Shown in pieces: positions 42,745 through 51,869 of a stretch of DNA of 64,000 nucleotides (its first letter is position 1; each line of letters opens with the position of its first letter). The notes under the pieces were generated by a model, which saw nothing but the letters and a program-made list of their open reading frames with translations, had not been told where the DNA came from and ran no database searches. The position numbers and the translations under genes were made by a program. Location: NCBI GenBank assembly GCA_028287895.1, contig JAQBOV010000055.1, forward strand, positions 57,566 to 121,565. The letters are read 5' to 3'. The DNA is from Mucilaginibacter sp. GTDB lineage: Bacteria; Bacteroidota; Bacteroidia; Sphingobacteriales; Sphingobacteriaceae.

Positions 42745-44058
42745 TTAAAGGGGGCTTATCATCCATTCCTTTCTCATCTCCCTTTCCTTTAATTTGTTGG
42801 CCTGGTCATCATTAATAAACACCTCCTTAACCGGATCCCAATGCAGGGGGCGTTTTAATTCATAAGCCAGGTTACCCAAATTACATACGGTTGCTGTACG
42901 ATGACCAATCTCTACATCAGCCACAGGTTTGGTGCGTTTCCGTATGGCCTGCAGAAAATCCCTATAATGGTTTTCACTTTTGTAAACATGCTTTTCGTTA
43001 TCGCCGATGATTTTATCTTTTAATGATTCAGGAGTAGTTTCCAATTTACCCCTAACTACATGGATCTCACCTTTCGAGCCGATAAAATGCACGCCGCTAT
43101 CGCCTTTTACAGGCTCATGCGTCATCGTTATTCCATTGGCATACTGGTAAGTTAGCAAAGGATGATCTTTATCAGGCGGAGTGATTAATATTGGTCCGCT
43201 GGCGTCCATATCCAGGCCCCATTGCGCTATATCAAACATGTGGGCGCCCCAGTCAGTCATAAAGCCGCCACCAAATTCCTTGTAATCACGCCAATGCGCC
43301 CAGAAATCATCTTTCAATCCTGGTGCCAGGTTATGATTATAAACCTGTGGTAAGTTTGGCCCCAGCCAGAAATCCCAGTTCAAATCTGAAGGCACCGGTT
43401 CAGCCGGCAGATTATAAGGTACCGGCGGGCCGCCTACGTTTACTTTAACGGTCTTAATATCACCGATATAGCCGTTGCGCACTAATTCCACTGCCTGCCT
43501 GAACTCGGGCCATGAGCGCTGCATACTACCTGTTTGGAATACCCTTTTGTGCTTTCTCGATTCATTTACCATCGCCCTGCCTTCATTAATCGTTAATGAT
43601 AAGGGCTTTTCACAATAAATATCTTTCCCGGCGCGGGCCGCAAGAATAGCAATTACTGAATGCCAATGGTCGGGTGCAGCAATTACCACCGCGTCGATAT
43701 CTCGACGGGCCAAAAGTTCACGAAAATCAGCATAGGTTTTGCAACCTTCATATTTGCTTTGCGATGATCGATCTGCATAATATTGATTCACTTGTTCGGC
43801 AAATCGCTTTAGTTTGCTGCCATAAACATCAGCAGCTGCTATAATATTTACTTCGCCCGTATCCCAAAAGGACTTTTTCAGGTCCATAGCTTGTTTGCCT
43901 GTACCAATAAAGCCCAGATTAATGAGTTTGCCGGGCGGCTTATGGCCCTGACAACCCAGTACAAAGTTCGGGACAATGGTAAGGGCTGAAATTGCCGCTG
44001 CTTTCTCTATAAACTGCCGCCTGCTGATCGCATTTTCATGGCCATGTTCGTTTTTCAT
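42745..44058 (-). CDS. Gfo/Idh/MocA family oxidoreductase, Tat-exported type
   Basis: 437 residues. An N-terminal twin-arginine signal (SRRQFIEKAAAISAL, about 12-26) with a nearby cysteine (about 36) implies export by Tat. A Rossmann motif LGFIGTGKQAMDL (about 49-61) and the EKPLS motif (about 154-158) of the NAD(P)-dependent Gfo/Idh/MocA fold follow, along with a C-terminal alpha/beta domain with WGAHMFDIAQWG (about 280-291). Such periplasmic members oxidise sugars, sugar acids or act on glycans. Substrate unknown. It is divergent from the long PurF-like gene. Confidence 0.9.
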   Translation of the reverse strand: MKNEHGHENAISRRQFIEKAAAISALTIVPNFVLGCQGHKPPGKLINLGFIGTGKQAMDLKKSFWDTGEVNIIAAADVYGSKLKRFAEQVNQYYADRSSQSKYEGCKTYADFRELLARRDIDAVVIAAPDHWHSVIAILAARAGKDIYCEKPLSLTINEGRAMVNESRKHKRVFQTGSMQRSWPEFRQAVELVRNGYIGDIKTVKVNVGGPPVPYNLPAEPVPSDLNWDFWLGPNLPQVYNHNLAPGLKDDFWAHWRDYKEFGGGFMTDWGAHMFDIAQWGLDMDASGPILITPPDKDHPLLTYQYANGITMTHEPVKGDSGVHFIGSKGEIHVVRGKLETTPESLKDKIIGDNEKHVYKSENHYRDFLQAIRKRTKPVADVEIGHRTATVCNLGNLAYELKRPLHWDPVKEVFINDDQANKLKEREMRKEWMISPL

Positions 44059-44296
44059 AATTGGTTCGATAAAATGATTTAGATATGGGTTGGGTTGATA
44101 AATATAGTTGAAAATAAGAAATGTGTTGATAATAATCTTTTAAGAGATATTTGTAATTTATAAATGCCATTCACAGAAGCAAATGGCCGGGTCAACTCAT
44201 CCTGTAATTGCTTGGCGGGCAATAGGCTAATTTCAAAATATGAATATTAATGCAATCTAATGACATTGTTAATTTAAAGTTCCAACATTAAAATTG

Positions 44297-44304
44297 TACT
44301 TTTG
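44297..44304 (+). promoter_or_regulatory. -7 element TACTTTTG of the PurF-like gene
   Basis: Perfect TAnnTTTG, 17 nt before the ATG. The 240-nt divergent spacer (44059-44296) is AT-rich; no purine riboswitch pattern was recognised. Confidence 0.6.
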
Positions 44305-44321
44305 CGGCCTCATTACCACTC

Positions 44322-46229
44322 ATGAGTGATCAGATTAAACATGAATGCGGTGTGGCATTTATCCGCCTTTTAAAGCCACTCTCTTTTTACCAAAAAAAAT
44401 ACGGCACTGCGCTGTACGGGCTAAACAAGCTTTATCTTTTGATGGAAAAACAACATAACCGGGGCCAGGACGGCGCAGGCGTTGCAACCATTAAACTGGA
44501 TATAGAACCTGGTAAGCGCTACATCAGCAGGCACCGTTCCATGGCTTCGAACGCTGTTGCGGATATTTTTGAGTACATCCAGAAAAAGTTTGCGGACATC
44601 CAAAAAGAGCAGCCCGAAAAGCTGAACGATGCGGAATGGCTGAAGGAAAACGTAAGCTTTACCGGCGAGGTTTTATTAGGGCACCTGCGCTATGGTACGC
44701 ATGGCAAGAACAGTATTGAGAACTGTCACCCTTTTTTGAGACAAAACAACTGGCAAACGCGTAACCTGGTTATTGCAGGTAATTTCAACATGACCAACGT
44801 TGATGAACTGTTACAGCAATTATACGATCTGGGACAACATCCCAAAGAAAAAGCTGACACCATTACGGTATTGGAAAAAATTGGCCATTTTTTGGATACT
44901 GAAAACCAGGGCCTGTTTGATCAATATAAACGGGAAGGCCATGATGATAACATGGAGATCAGTAAGCTGATAGCCAAAGACCTTGATGTGGCCAAAATAC
45001 TGCGCAAGTCGGCTAAAAACTGGGATGGCGGCTATACTATTGCGGGTATCATAGGCCATGGCGATGCTTTTGTAATGCGCGATCCGGTAGGTATAAGACC
45101 CGCATACTACTATTATAATGATGAAATAGTGGTTGCAGCGTCCGAGCGCCCTGCCATTCAGACTGCATTTAATATTCCGATTGAAGATATCAGGGAGATC
45201 CAGCCAGGTCATGCCTTAATCGTTAAAAAGAACGGTAAGATCACCGAAGATATGTTTAGCGAGCCGCTGGAAAAAAAATCATGCTCATTTGAACGTATTT
45301 ATTTTTCACGGGGAAGTGACGCTTCTATTTACCGCGAACGTAAACAATTAGGACGCCTGCTTTGCCCCCAGATACTGGAAGCGGTAAACAATGATATAAA
45401 GAATACCGTTTTCTCCTACATCCCAAACACTGCCGAAGTGGCTTTTTACGGGATGGTAGAGGGTATACATAAATACATAAAAGGCTATCAGAAGGATCGC
45501 TTGCTGAACAGGGAAGATAAGATAAGCGATGAGGAACTGACAGAAGTATTATGCCTTGCACCGAGGGTAGAAAAGATAGCAATAAAGGATGTTAAGCTTC
45601 GTACCTTTATAACCCAGGATGCCGACCGCAGTGAAATGGTGGCCCATGTTTATGATACCACTTACGGACTGATCAATGATAAATCGGATACGCTGGTGGT
45701 GTTGGATGATTCGATCGTTAGGGGTACTACCTTGAAACAAAGTATTTTAAAAATATTAGATCGGTTAGGGCCTAAAAAGATCGTAGTCGTTTCATCGGCT
45801 CCGCAAATACGTTTCCCTGATTGTTATGGCATTGATATGTCGCGTATGGGCGAGTTCGTTGCTTTTGAAGCTGCTATCAGTCTGTTAAAAGAGATGAAAA
45901 AGGAAGAGATCATCCTTGATGTCTACAAAAAATGTAAGGATAGCGCTTTGTTACCTAAAGAAACGGTTGAAAACTATGTGAAGGCTATTTATGAGCCATT
46001 TACCGATCAGCAAATATCCGACCGTATAGCACAGATCATTACGCCGAAAGAAATTAATGCAGAAGTGCAGGTGATCTATCAAACACTCGAAAACCTCCAT
46101 AAAGCATGCCCCGATCATTCGGGCGACTGGTATTTCTCCGGCAATTTCCCTACACAGGGCGGAAACAAAGTGGTTAATCGCGCCTTTGTTAACTGGATGG
46201 AAGGCAAGAATCAGAGGGGGTATATGTAA
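44322..46229 (+). CDS. long amidophosphoribosyltransferase (PurF)-like protein
   Basis: 635 residues, about 130 longer than standard PurF. The N-terminal glutamine-amidotransferase half starts MSDQIKHECGVAF: Cys9 would become the catalytic cysteine after removal of an eight-residue propeptide. The QHNRGQDGAG motif and MRDPVGIRPAYYYY follow. The PRPP-binding loop VVLDDSIVRGTT is at about 458-470. A key difference: the oxyanion HNGNLTN of PurF aligns with GNFNMTN (about 153-159), replacing the glycine by phenylalanine. I believe a long second PurF type is common in Bacteroidota; its role in purine synthesis is likely but unproven. Confidence 0.8.
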   Translation: MSDQIKHECGVAFIRLLKPLSFYQKKYGTALYGLNKLYLLMEKQHNRGQDGAGVATIKLDIEPGKRYISRHRSMASNAVADIFEYIQKKFADIQKEQPEKLNDAEWLKENVSFTGEVLLGHLRYGTHGKNSIENCHPFLRQNNWQTRNLVIAGNFNMTNVDELLQQLYDLGQHPKEKADTITVLEKIGHFLDTENQGLFDQYKREGHDDNMEISKLIAKDLDVAKILRKSAKNWDGGYTIAGIIGHGDAFVMRDPVGIRPAYYYYNDEIVVAASERPAIQTAFNIPIEDIREIQPGHALIVKKNGKITEDMFSEPLEKKSCSFERIYFSRGSDASIYRERKQLGRLLCPQILEAVNNDIKNTVFSYIPNTAEVAFYGMVEGIHKYIKGYQKDRLLNREDKISDEELTEVLCLAPRVEKIAIKDVKLRTFITQDADRSEMVAHVYDTTYGLINDKSDTLVVLDDSIVRGTTLKQSILKILDRLGPKKIVVVSSAPQIRFPDCYGIDMSRMGEFVAFEAAISLLKEMKKEEIILDVYKKCKDSALLPKETVENYVKAIYEPFTDQQISDRIAQIITPKEINAEVQVIYQTLENLHKACPDHSGDWYFSGNFPTQGGNKVVNRAFVNWMEGKNQRGYM

Positions 46230-46232
46230 TTT

Positions 46233-46310
46233 GAAGTCTTAACTCTGAGTCATAAGTATAGCGTGAATTCCGTCTGACTTTTGGCTTAAGACTCAAGACT
46301 TTGGACTAAC
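46233..46310. repeat. facing pair of AGTCTTAA/[12 protein letters not shown] repeats
   Basis: Left arm 46233-46258 (GAAGTCTTAACTCTGAGTC) and right arm 46277-46310 (GGCTTAAGACTCAAGACTTT), inverted copies of each other, followed by a tetranucleotide run. The arms sit in the spacer between the convergent PurF-like and LysE genes and may end both transcripts. Confidence 0.5.
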
Positions 46311-46327
46311 TAACTAACTAACTAACT
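46305..46327. repeat. (ACTA)5 tetranucleotide microsatellite over the lysE stop
   Basis: Five perfect ACTA units (46305-46324) then ACT. On the minus strand it reads as repeated TTAG, and the LysE stop TAG (46322-46324) is in it. A unit gain or loss would not change the protein, because the stop is the first unit reached. Confidence 0.75.
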
Positions 46328-46975
46328 GCTGAAAGGTGCAAAAACAAAATGGGTAACCAGCTTATCAAACAGTATAAGCGAAGCTATAATGAGTGCAACC
46401 CCTGCTACCTCATTAAGCCGGTGCACAAATTTGGCTGATATACGATCACGTAGTTTATTGGCATAAAAAGCTTTGGTCGTATCAAGACTGAACTGAACGA
46501 TCAATATTGTCAGGAACATAACGGCGATCTTCAAAGACCGGTTGGGTACAGTTTCGATATACAATGTACTTGCTGTTCCTATCACAACAGTCCAGTGAAG
46601 TAACAAAGTGGGATTAAGTATGCACATCAGAAAACCCTTTAAAAAATATCCTGTACGCTGTAATTTGGATGGTACCTTGTTGCCATAGTTAACTTCAGAC
46701 TTTTTGAACATGTAATAAAAACCCAGAGCGAAAAGGATAACACAGCCAATTATTCCCGCATGCTGTTTGTCCTGACTGGAAATATCAAAGTATTGCGATC
46801 CGAATAAAATAGCACCCACGAATACTATATCGCTTGTAACTACGCCTAAAGCCAGTGCAATACCTGCATGGAAGCCCTTTTCGATGCTTGTTTTTATTAA
46901 TGCAAAAAAGACCGGGCCTGTCAAAAACGTCAGCACTAATCCAACCCCAATTCCCCTTATAATAGCTTCTATCAT
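46322..46975 (-). CDS. LysE family transporter (amino-acid/homoserine exporter type)
   Basis: 217 residues and about six transmembrane segments, typical of LysE/RhtB exporters. The conserved GLVLTFLTGPVFFALIKTSIEKGFHAGIALALG region (about 11-43, in parts) contains the family glycine-proline pair, and a central FLMCILNPTLLLHW (about 114-127) the second family motif. It exports amino acids or related small compounds; the substrate cannot be given. It converges with the PurF-like gene. Confidence 0.9.
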   Translation of the reverse strand: MIEAIIRGIGVGLVLTFLTGPVFFALIKTSIEKGFHAGIALALGVVTSDIVFVGAILFGSQYFDISSQDKQHAGIIGCVILFALGFYYMFKKSEVNYGNKVPSKLQRTGYFLKGFLMCILNPTLLLHWTVVIGTASTLYIETVPNRSLKIAVMFLTILIVQFSLDTTKAFYANKLRDRISAKFVHRLNEVAGVALIIASLILFDKLVTHFVFAPFSS

Positions 46976-47152
46976 TAATTTAGGCTTTGGAATGTTGGTT
47001 CCCTTCAGCCGGGAACGAATATGCGATTTTTAATAGTAAACAACCAAACTTAAAGTTGGGATTTATTATTAAAAAAAGTACCTATCGTTTTATAAAAAAT
47101 AATTTCTATGTTAGTGTTTTATAAACACCCTATCTCCAACCTAAAATTAGAA

Positions 47153-48763
47153 ATGGAACAAAAAAACTCAAAAAGTTACGGCACAGCGTTGTATACTATC
47201 ATTACTGTATTTTTCTTCTGGGGCTTTTTAGCCGCATCCAATGGTATTTTTATACCTTTTTGTAAAGCACACTTTAACTTAACACAATTTGAATCCCAAT
47301 TGATTGATTTTACCTTCTATGGAGGCTATTTTATAGGTTCGCTTGGATTATATTTTGCCTCTCAGATGACAAAGGTTGATATCCTGAATAAATTAGGTTA
47401 TAAAAACGGCATCATATATGGCTTAGTTTTATCAGCGATAGGCGCTCTATTAATGGTTCCGGCCGTAAATTCAGGTTCATTCGGGTTTATTTTAGGTGCA
47501 TTTTTTGTTATTGCGTTAGGATTTTCATTACAACAAACTGCTGCAAATCCATTTGTTATTGCGCTTGGAACCCCTGAAACAGGAGCTAACCGATTAAATC
47601 TTGCAGGCGGGGTAAATAATTTCGGCACATTATTGGGGCCGGTTATTGTCAGTATCGTATTATTCGGCAGTGCCAGCAAATTGATCCCTGCTGCTGATGT
47701 TAAAATAACCGCGGTAAACAACCTGTATTTTATTTTAGCCGGATTGTATATAGCGGTCGCTATATTTTTCTGGATATCAAATCTGCCTAAGGTGACCAGT
47801 GATGAGAAGATCGAAGCAAGTCATAAAACCAATTTGCCTTTATTTATCATATTCATAGCTTTCTGCCTTATTCTTGCTGCTGGTCCGTTAACTAATTTAA
47901 CCGGCTTGTCCAGGCCTTACTTTGTTTATTCTTCACTGGCTATTATTTTAATTACGCTCATTGTGTCTCTATCTGCTTCGAGCAAAAGCAATGAGGGATG
48001 GGGAGCAATGCATTATCCTCAACTGATCTATGGGATGATCGCTATATTCACTTATGTGGGTGTCGAAGTAACCATTCAGAGCAATATGGGCGCATTACTG
48101 AAAACGCCTGAATTTGGAGGATTTACAACCGATCAGATAGCGCCTTATATCTCCCTTTACTGGGGAAGTTTAATGATTGGCCGCTGGACTGGTGCAATAG
48201 GTGTATTTAATTTATCAAAAGCTACTAAAAATATACTTACGGTAGTTGTTCCATTATTTGCATTTGGCGTGGTTTTACTGGTAAACTACTTAAGCGGAAA
48301 GGATGTTAGTAATTTATACATTTATGTGCTGTGTGTGGCAATATTGATCATTGGCTTTTATGCTGGTCAGCAAAAACCGGTTCGTACCTTAACAATATTC
48401 GGAATGTTGGGTGTATCGGCCATGATTGTTGGTTTGTTGACAACCGGCCGCATTGGTCTGTTTGCGTTCATTAGCGGAGGTTTATGCTGCTCAATTATGT
48501 GGCCGTCGATATTTGCTTTAGCCATTGCCGGTTTAGGTAAATACACCAGCCAGGGTGCAGCCTTCTTAATTATGATGATCCTGGGGGGCTCAATCATTCC
48601 TCCGGTACAGGGGATATTGGCTGATACAAGCGGTATTCACTTATCGTATATCGTTCCCGTGATTGGCTTTGCTTACCTGGCGTTTTTTGCATGGAAGGCT
48701 GGCGCTTTGTTGAAAAAACAAGGCATAGATGTTGATAATATTGACGCTTCGGGCGGCCATTGA
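47153..48763 (+). CDS. FucP-family sugar MFS transporter
   Basis: 536 residues from the ATG at 47153; a longer frame from 47108 adds 15 residues without family support, but cannot be excluded. About 12 transmembrane helices. The [18 protein letters not shown] segment (about 36-53) and the [12 protein letters not shown] motif (about 126-137) are typical of glucose/galactose and fucose:proton symporters. It imports a monosaccharide with protons or sodium. The second half is longer than in FucP by about 100 residues and hydrophobic. It is transcribed separately; a repeat pair follows its stop. Confidence 0.88.
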   Translation: MEQKNSKSYGTALYTIITVFFFWGFLAASNGIFIPFCKAHFNLTQFESQLIDFTFYGGYFIGSLGLYFASQMTKVDILNKLGYKNGIIYGLVLSAIGALLMVPAVNSGSFGFILGAFFVIALGFSLQQTAANPFVIALGTPETGANRLNLAGGVNNFGTLLGPVIVSIVLFGSASKLIPAADVKITAVNNLYFILAGLYIAVAIFFWISNLPKVTSDEKIEASHKTNLPLFIIFIAFCLILAAGPLTNLTGLSRPYFVYSSLAIILITLIVSLSASSKSNEGWGAMHYPQLIYGMIAIFTYVGVEVTIQSNMGALLKTPEFGGFTTDQIAPYISLYWGSLMIGRWTGAIGVFNLSKATKNILTVVVPLFAFGVVLLVNYLSGKDVSNLYIYVLCVAILIIGFYAGQQKPVRTLTIFGMLGVSAMIVGLLTTGRIGLFAFISGGLCCSIMWPSIFALAIAGLGKYTSQGAAFLIMMILGGSIIPPVQGILADTSGIHLSYIVPVIGFAYLAFFAWKAGALLKKQGIDVDNIDASGGH

Positions 48764-48766
48764 TTT

Positions 48767-48858
48767 TTAGTCATTAGTCCCTGGTCAGTATCATTGGGCA
48801 TTCGTTAAATTTGTCTGATTATTTGAAATGCCGGCCCATGACTAATGGCAAATGACTA
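48767..48858. repeat. facing pair of AGTCATTAGTCC-type repeats
   Basis: Left arm 48767-48800 (TTAGTCATTAGTCCCTGGTC) and right arm 48831-48858 (GGCCCATGACTAATGGC, AATGACTA), reverse-complement related, flanking about 30 nt. Same family as 25590-25666 and the unit at 34369. Confidence 0.55.
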
Positions 48859-48866
48859 CTTAACAA

Positions 48867-49328
48867 ATGACCAAACTAAGTTTCGATCATATTTTTATGA
48901 ACCTGGCAACCGACCTGGCCCTGCGCTCACACTGCGTTAAGGCACAGGTCGGCGCCGTTTTAGCAAAGGATACACGCATCATTTCCATTGGTTACAACGG
49001 TCCTCCGGCGGGTACGCACAACTGCGACGAGGAATGGCCGGATACAGGCTGCCCCAGGGATGCTCGCGGAAGCTGTTCACTTGCCCTTCACGCCGAAGAG
49101 AATGCCATATTATATGCGGTTAAAAATGGCGCCAAACTGGAAGGAGCAACCTTGTATACTACTTTGTCGCCTTGCCTGCCCTGTGCGCGGCTGATATTTT
49201 CAGCAGGAATAAAACAGGTTTACTTCATGAAATCATACGCCGAATATAAAGGCTTGCCAAGCGACGAGGGCGTTGATTTTCTGAACCGTTTTGGCGTTAA
49301 GGCGGAGAAATTTGTGGTTAGTGATTAG
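48867..49328 (+). CDS. deoxycytidylate deaminase (ComE/dCMP deaminase type)
   Basis: 153 residues. The zinc site is complete: HAEENA (His75, catalytic Glu77) and PCLPC (Cys103, Cys106), the cytidine/dCMP deaminase pattern. A second cysteine-rich segment TGCPRDARGSC (about 60-70) is typical of dCMP deaminases. It makes dUMP for thymidylate synthesis. It starts right after the right arm of the repeat pair. CMP kinase lies 100 nt away on the other strand, so pyrimidine genes sit together but are not co-oriented. Confidence 0.92.
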   Translation: MTKLSFDHIFMNLATDLALRSHCVKAQVGAVLAKDTRIISIGYNGPPAGTHNCDEEWPDTGCPRDARGSCSLALHAEENAILYAVKNGAKLEGATLYTTLSPCLPCARLIFSAGIKQVYFMKSYAEYKGLPSDEGVDFLNRFGVKAEKFVVSD

Positions 49329-49430
49329 CGGTTAAGATCGTTGATCAGGTTAGACTGTCGCCCGGGGGAGCTTGGGGTTGATTAAGGATGGTTAACTCAG
49401 CCAAATCATTTAATCAACTTGGTCAGTGAT
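49328..49430. repeat. TTGATCAGGTTAGA/AATCATTTAATCAACTT-type repeats
   Basis: Left arm about 49328-49352 (GGTTAAGATCGTTGATCAGG), right arm about 49395-49430 (AAATCATTTAATCAACTTGG then GTGATTCAGAC), inverted relatives. They fill the spacer between two convergent genes. Same family as the arms at 50139-50220 and 50341-50398. Confidence 0.45.
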
Positions 49431-50108
49431 TCAGACAGACAATAGCGGCTTAACCTTATCTAAAGCAAATTGCAATTGCTCATCAGGGGTAAGGTTGGTA
49501 TTGTCCAGTATAATGGCATCCGCGGCCCTTACAAGCGGGCTTTCTTCACGGGTGGTATCAAGGTAATCACGGTGAGCAAGATTCTCAAAAACTTCTTCTA
49601 AGGTGATATCCGGGTCCTTGGCATATAGTTCCTTATAACGTCTTTCTGCGCGTACGTTTGGATCAGCAGTCATAAATATCTTAAGCTGTGCGTCTGGAAA
49701 CACCGTCGTGCCGATATCACGCCCATCCATTACAATGTTTTTTGAGCGACCCATGCGTTGTTGCTGTTTTACCATTTCATGCCGTACTTCACGCAGCGCA
49801 GCTATTGCACTTACATTATCTGAAACAGGCATATGGCGAATCTCATCAGAAACCTCTTCATCATTTAAAGTGATATGTGTCTGGTAATCCCGCGAGTGAA
49901 AGTTAAGATGTATATTTTTCAAGGCCTCCGTTATCTGCTCATGATTGTGCAGACTCACGTGATGTCGCAGAAAATAAAGTGTTACGGCCCGGTACATCGC
50001 ACCACTGTCCACATAAATAAAATGCAGCTTTTGGGCTAATGCTTTGGCTAATGTGCTTTTACCGCATGAAGAATAGCCATCAATAGCTATCACAATATTC
50101 TTGTTCAT
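49431..50108 (-). CDS. cmk: (d)CMP kinase
   Basis: 225 residues from the ATG at 50108. The ATP-binding motif GYSSCGKS is at 11-18 (Walker A), with the second GRDIGTTVFPDA (about 150-161) and the RAERRYKEL LID-domain arginine helix. It phosphorylates CMP and dCMP. The longer frame adds six residues in front and is not supported. It converges with the deaminase gene; the spacer to arfB upstream contains a repeat family. Confidence 0.95.
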   Translation of the reverse strand: MNKNIVIAIDGYSSCGKSTLAKALAQKLHFIYVDSGAMYRAVTLYFLRHHVSLHNHEQITEALKNIHLNFHSRDYQTHITLNDEEVSDEIRHMPVSDNVSAIAALREVRHEMVKQQQRMGRSKNIVMDGRDIGTTVFPDAQLKIFMTADPNVRAERRYKELYAKDPDITLEEVFENLAHRDYLDTTREESPLVRAADAIILDNTNLTPDEQLQFALDKVKPLLSV

Positions 50109-50414
50109 TGGGTAGCTAAAATACAAAAAATAGTGTGTGGTTGATTAAGTTGGATTACTTGATTGCGTTAAGTGGTTGATTGAGTTGAATACATTAAGCG
50201 GTTTATTAAGTTAAACAGCCAGGGCATTCTAATTCATTATTCTTCTTTCTGTTTATGAATTGGATAATCCGTTCAATAATTTGAGGCAGAACTTGCTTCC
50301 ACTGTCTCGGCTTCGGCAAATGATGCCATTATTGGTGTAAGGTTTAATTACCCAAGCATATCAACTTCATCCAACTCAGTCAACCAAGCTGACAACTAAT
50401 TCATAAATTTGGCG
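50109..50414. repeat. 306-nt spacer with inverted GGTTGATTAAGTTG-type repeats
   Basis: The left part (about 50139-50220) repeats units such as GTTGATTAAGTTG, GTTGATTGAGTTG and TTTATTAAGTTAA; the right part (about 50341-50398) carries the reverse-complement type ATCAACTTCATCCAACTCAGTCAACC. No gene was found between them (50220-50340). A TAnnTTTG element (50404-50411) ends the spacer. Confidence 0.6.
50404..50411 (+). promoter_or_regulatory. -7 element TAAATTTG ending 3 nt before the arfB start
   Basis: Perfect TAnnTTTG followed by GCG and the ATG at 50415. The transcript could start at or after the start codon, so either it is leaderless or the motif is fortuitous here. Confidence 0.4.
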
Positions 50415-50825
50415 ATGAATTTCACTAATGCCGATCTGCAAAAGGAGGTCACTTATAAAACGTCAAGAAGCGGGGGCAAGGGCGGACAGAATGTAAACAA
50501 AGTATCCAGCAAGGTAGAATTGTTATTCGCTATTGACCGGTCGGTATTGTTTTCGGAGGACGAAAAAACTTTGTTATTATCAAAACTGCAATCGAGGTTA
50601 AATAAGGATGCCTATTTGCAGGTAATGTGTCAACAGGAGCGAAGCCAGTATCTGAATAAGGAAAAGGCGCTTGAAAAATTGCACCGGATATTAACAAGAG
50701 CACTTCATCAGCCAAAAGCACGCAAAGCCACTAAGCCCGGCAAAGCGATGATTGCGGCCAGGCTGGCAAACAAAAAGATACAAGCCGCCAAAAAACAAAA
50801 CCGGAAACGGAATTTTGATGATTAG
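50415..50825 (+). CDS. arfB: alternative ribosome-rescue factor ArfB (peptidyl-tRNA hydrolase)
   Basis: 136 residues from the ATG at 50415. The catalytic GGQ motif is at residues 23-25 within SRSGGKGGQNVNKV, and the basic C-terminal tail (about 100-136, rich in Lys/Arg/Ala) enters the empty mRNA channel of stalled ribosomes. It frees ribosomes without a stop codon by hydrolysing peptidyl-tRNA. The TTG start two codons before the ATG belongs to the -7 element. Its stop overlaps that of lpxR, with the stop codons sharing TA. Confidence 0.93.
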   Translation: MNFTNADLQKEVTYKTSRSGGKGGQNVNKVSSKVELLFAIDRSVLFSEDEKTLLLSKLQSRLNKDAYLQVMCQQERSQYLNKEKALEKLHRILTRALHQPKARKATKPGKAMIAARLANKKIQAAKKQNRKRNFDD

Positions 50826-51790
50826 TCAAAACGGTACAATAGGGTCACTGTTCCCCATTGGTGCGACTGTCGCATTTGCTTAACATCTTTGGTATGAAAT
50901 ATGGCGGCAACATCAACAACAAAGCGTTTACCCGAATAACCAACGCCCATCTGGTTACTGAAAACAAAACGTTCGGGGTCTAAAGTTATTTGCATACTGT
51001 TGGGCTTACGCGATCCAAACAAGCTGCCCTGCACGGTGGCATCATAAGCCACAAGGTTAAATTGCGGTTTATAATAAAAAAACAACTCGCATTTGTGCAG
51101 GGGGGTGACTCCGCTAGACTGTATTGCCGTGCTTTGTGTACTCACAGAATTAAATAACTGATTGAAATCACCTAAACGAAACAAGGGACCAATACCGGCA
51201 CCGCTAAAGCCGTTACCGAGGTCAGCATAGCTTGTTAATGAAACATCTATCCATGAACCCCTTGTGAGCAACCTGTTATATTCGGCTGAAAGATTCAGTT
51301 CAAAACCATTATCCACCTGGTATTCCCATCCGCTTGGATGATAAAAACCAAAATTATCATGAACAAAAGTTTGTGCTTGCTTGCCAAATGCGTCAGGGCC
51401 TACTACACCTATTTGGGCGCCTAATTTTAAATTACTTTCATTTTTGTATAAAAGGTTTAAAGTTGAACCCACGTATAAATAACCGGCAAAAGGGCGGTCA
51501 ATATATTTTGGATTATCTACATTATTATAAAATATGCTGCCACTTTGCGGATTGAATATTTTTTGCCCGGCTTCAATTCCCAGCACTTTGTTTTGCAGAT
51601 TGGTCTTGGCATTTGTTTTTAATGCATGCCGGTAATAAATAAAAATACCGTCAGTATAGTATCTGTCAGAGCCTTGTGCAAGATAAGAGTCGTTATCGCT
51701 TTGTGCGCCGATCTCGGTACTATGTGACTGGGCAAATGCTTTGCTGCAAACGGCAAAGCATAAAAGCAAACAAATTACTTTATAGTTCAT
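50822..51790 (-). CDS. lipid A deacylase LpxR family protein
   Basis: 322 residues with a signal peptide (about 1-20, ending AFAQ) and an outer-membrane barrel. The opening EIGAQSDNDSYLAQGSDRYYTDGIF carries the asparagine and aspartate residues of the family's active-site region (about 26-50), matching the DUF2219/LpxR family that removes the 3'-acyloxyacyl chain of lipid A. A closing strand ends the protein (WGTVTLLYRFD). Whether it acts on lipid A here is inference. It converges with arfB. Confidence 0.85.
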   Translation of the reverse strand: MNYKVICLLLCFAVCSKAFAQSHSTEIGAQSDNDSYLAQGSDRYYTDGIFIYYRHALKTNAKTNLQNKVLGIEAGQKIFNPQSGSIFYNNVDNPKYIDRPFAGYLYVGSTLNLLYKNESNLKLGAQIGVVGPDAFGKQAQTFVHDNFGFYHPSGWEYQVDNGFELNLSAEYNRLLTRGSWIDVSLTSYADLGNGFSGAGIGPLFRLGDFNQLFNSVSTQSTAIQSSGVTPLHKCELFFYYKPQFNLVAYDATVQGSLFGSRKPNSMQITLDPERFVFSNQMGVGYSGKRFVVDVAAIFHTKDVKQMRQSHQWGTVTLLYRFD

Positions 51791-51820
51791 TGGGGGAGTT
51801 ACAGAAATAAAGCCTGAAAT

Positions 51821-51848
51821 AAAAAAAGCCCCGATAAAATCGAGGCTT
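51821..51848 (-). terminator. intrinsic terminator of the low-complexity outer-membrane gene
   Basis: On the minus strand AAGCCTCGAT and ATCGGGGCTT (plus coordinates 51826-51835 and 51839-51848) form a 10-bp stem with one G-T pair, followed by a T-run of seven. It lies between this gene's stop (51870) and the start of lpxR (51790). Confidence 0.8.
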
Positions 51849-51869
51849 GGTAAACTTAATAATATTTTT

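Noticed and set aside
46305..46327. Phase-variable switch of the LysE C-terminus by the (ACTA)5 run
   Set aside because: The stop codon is the first repeat unit reached, so unit gain or loss does not alter the protein.
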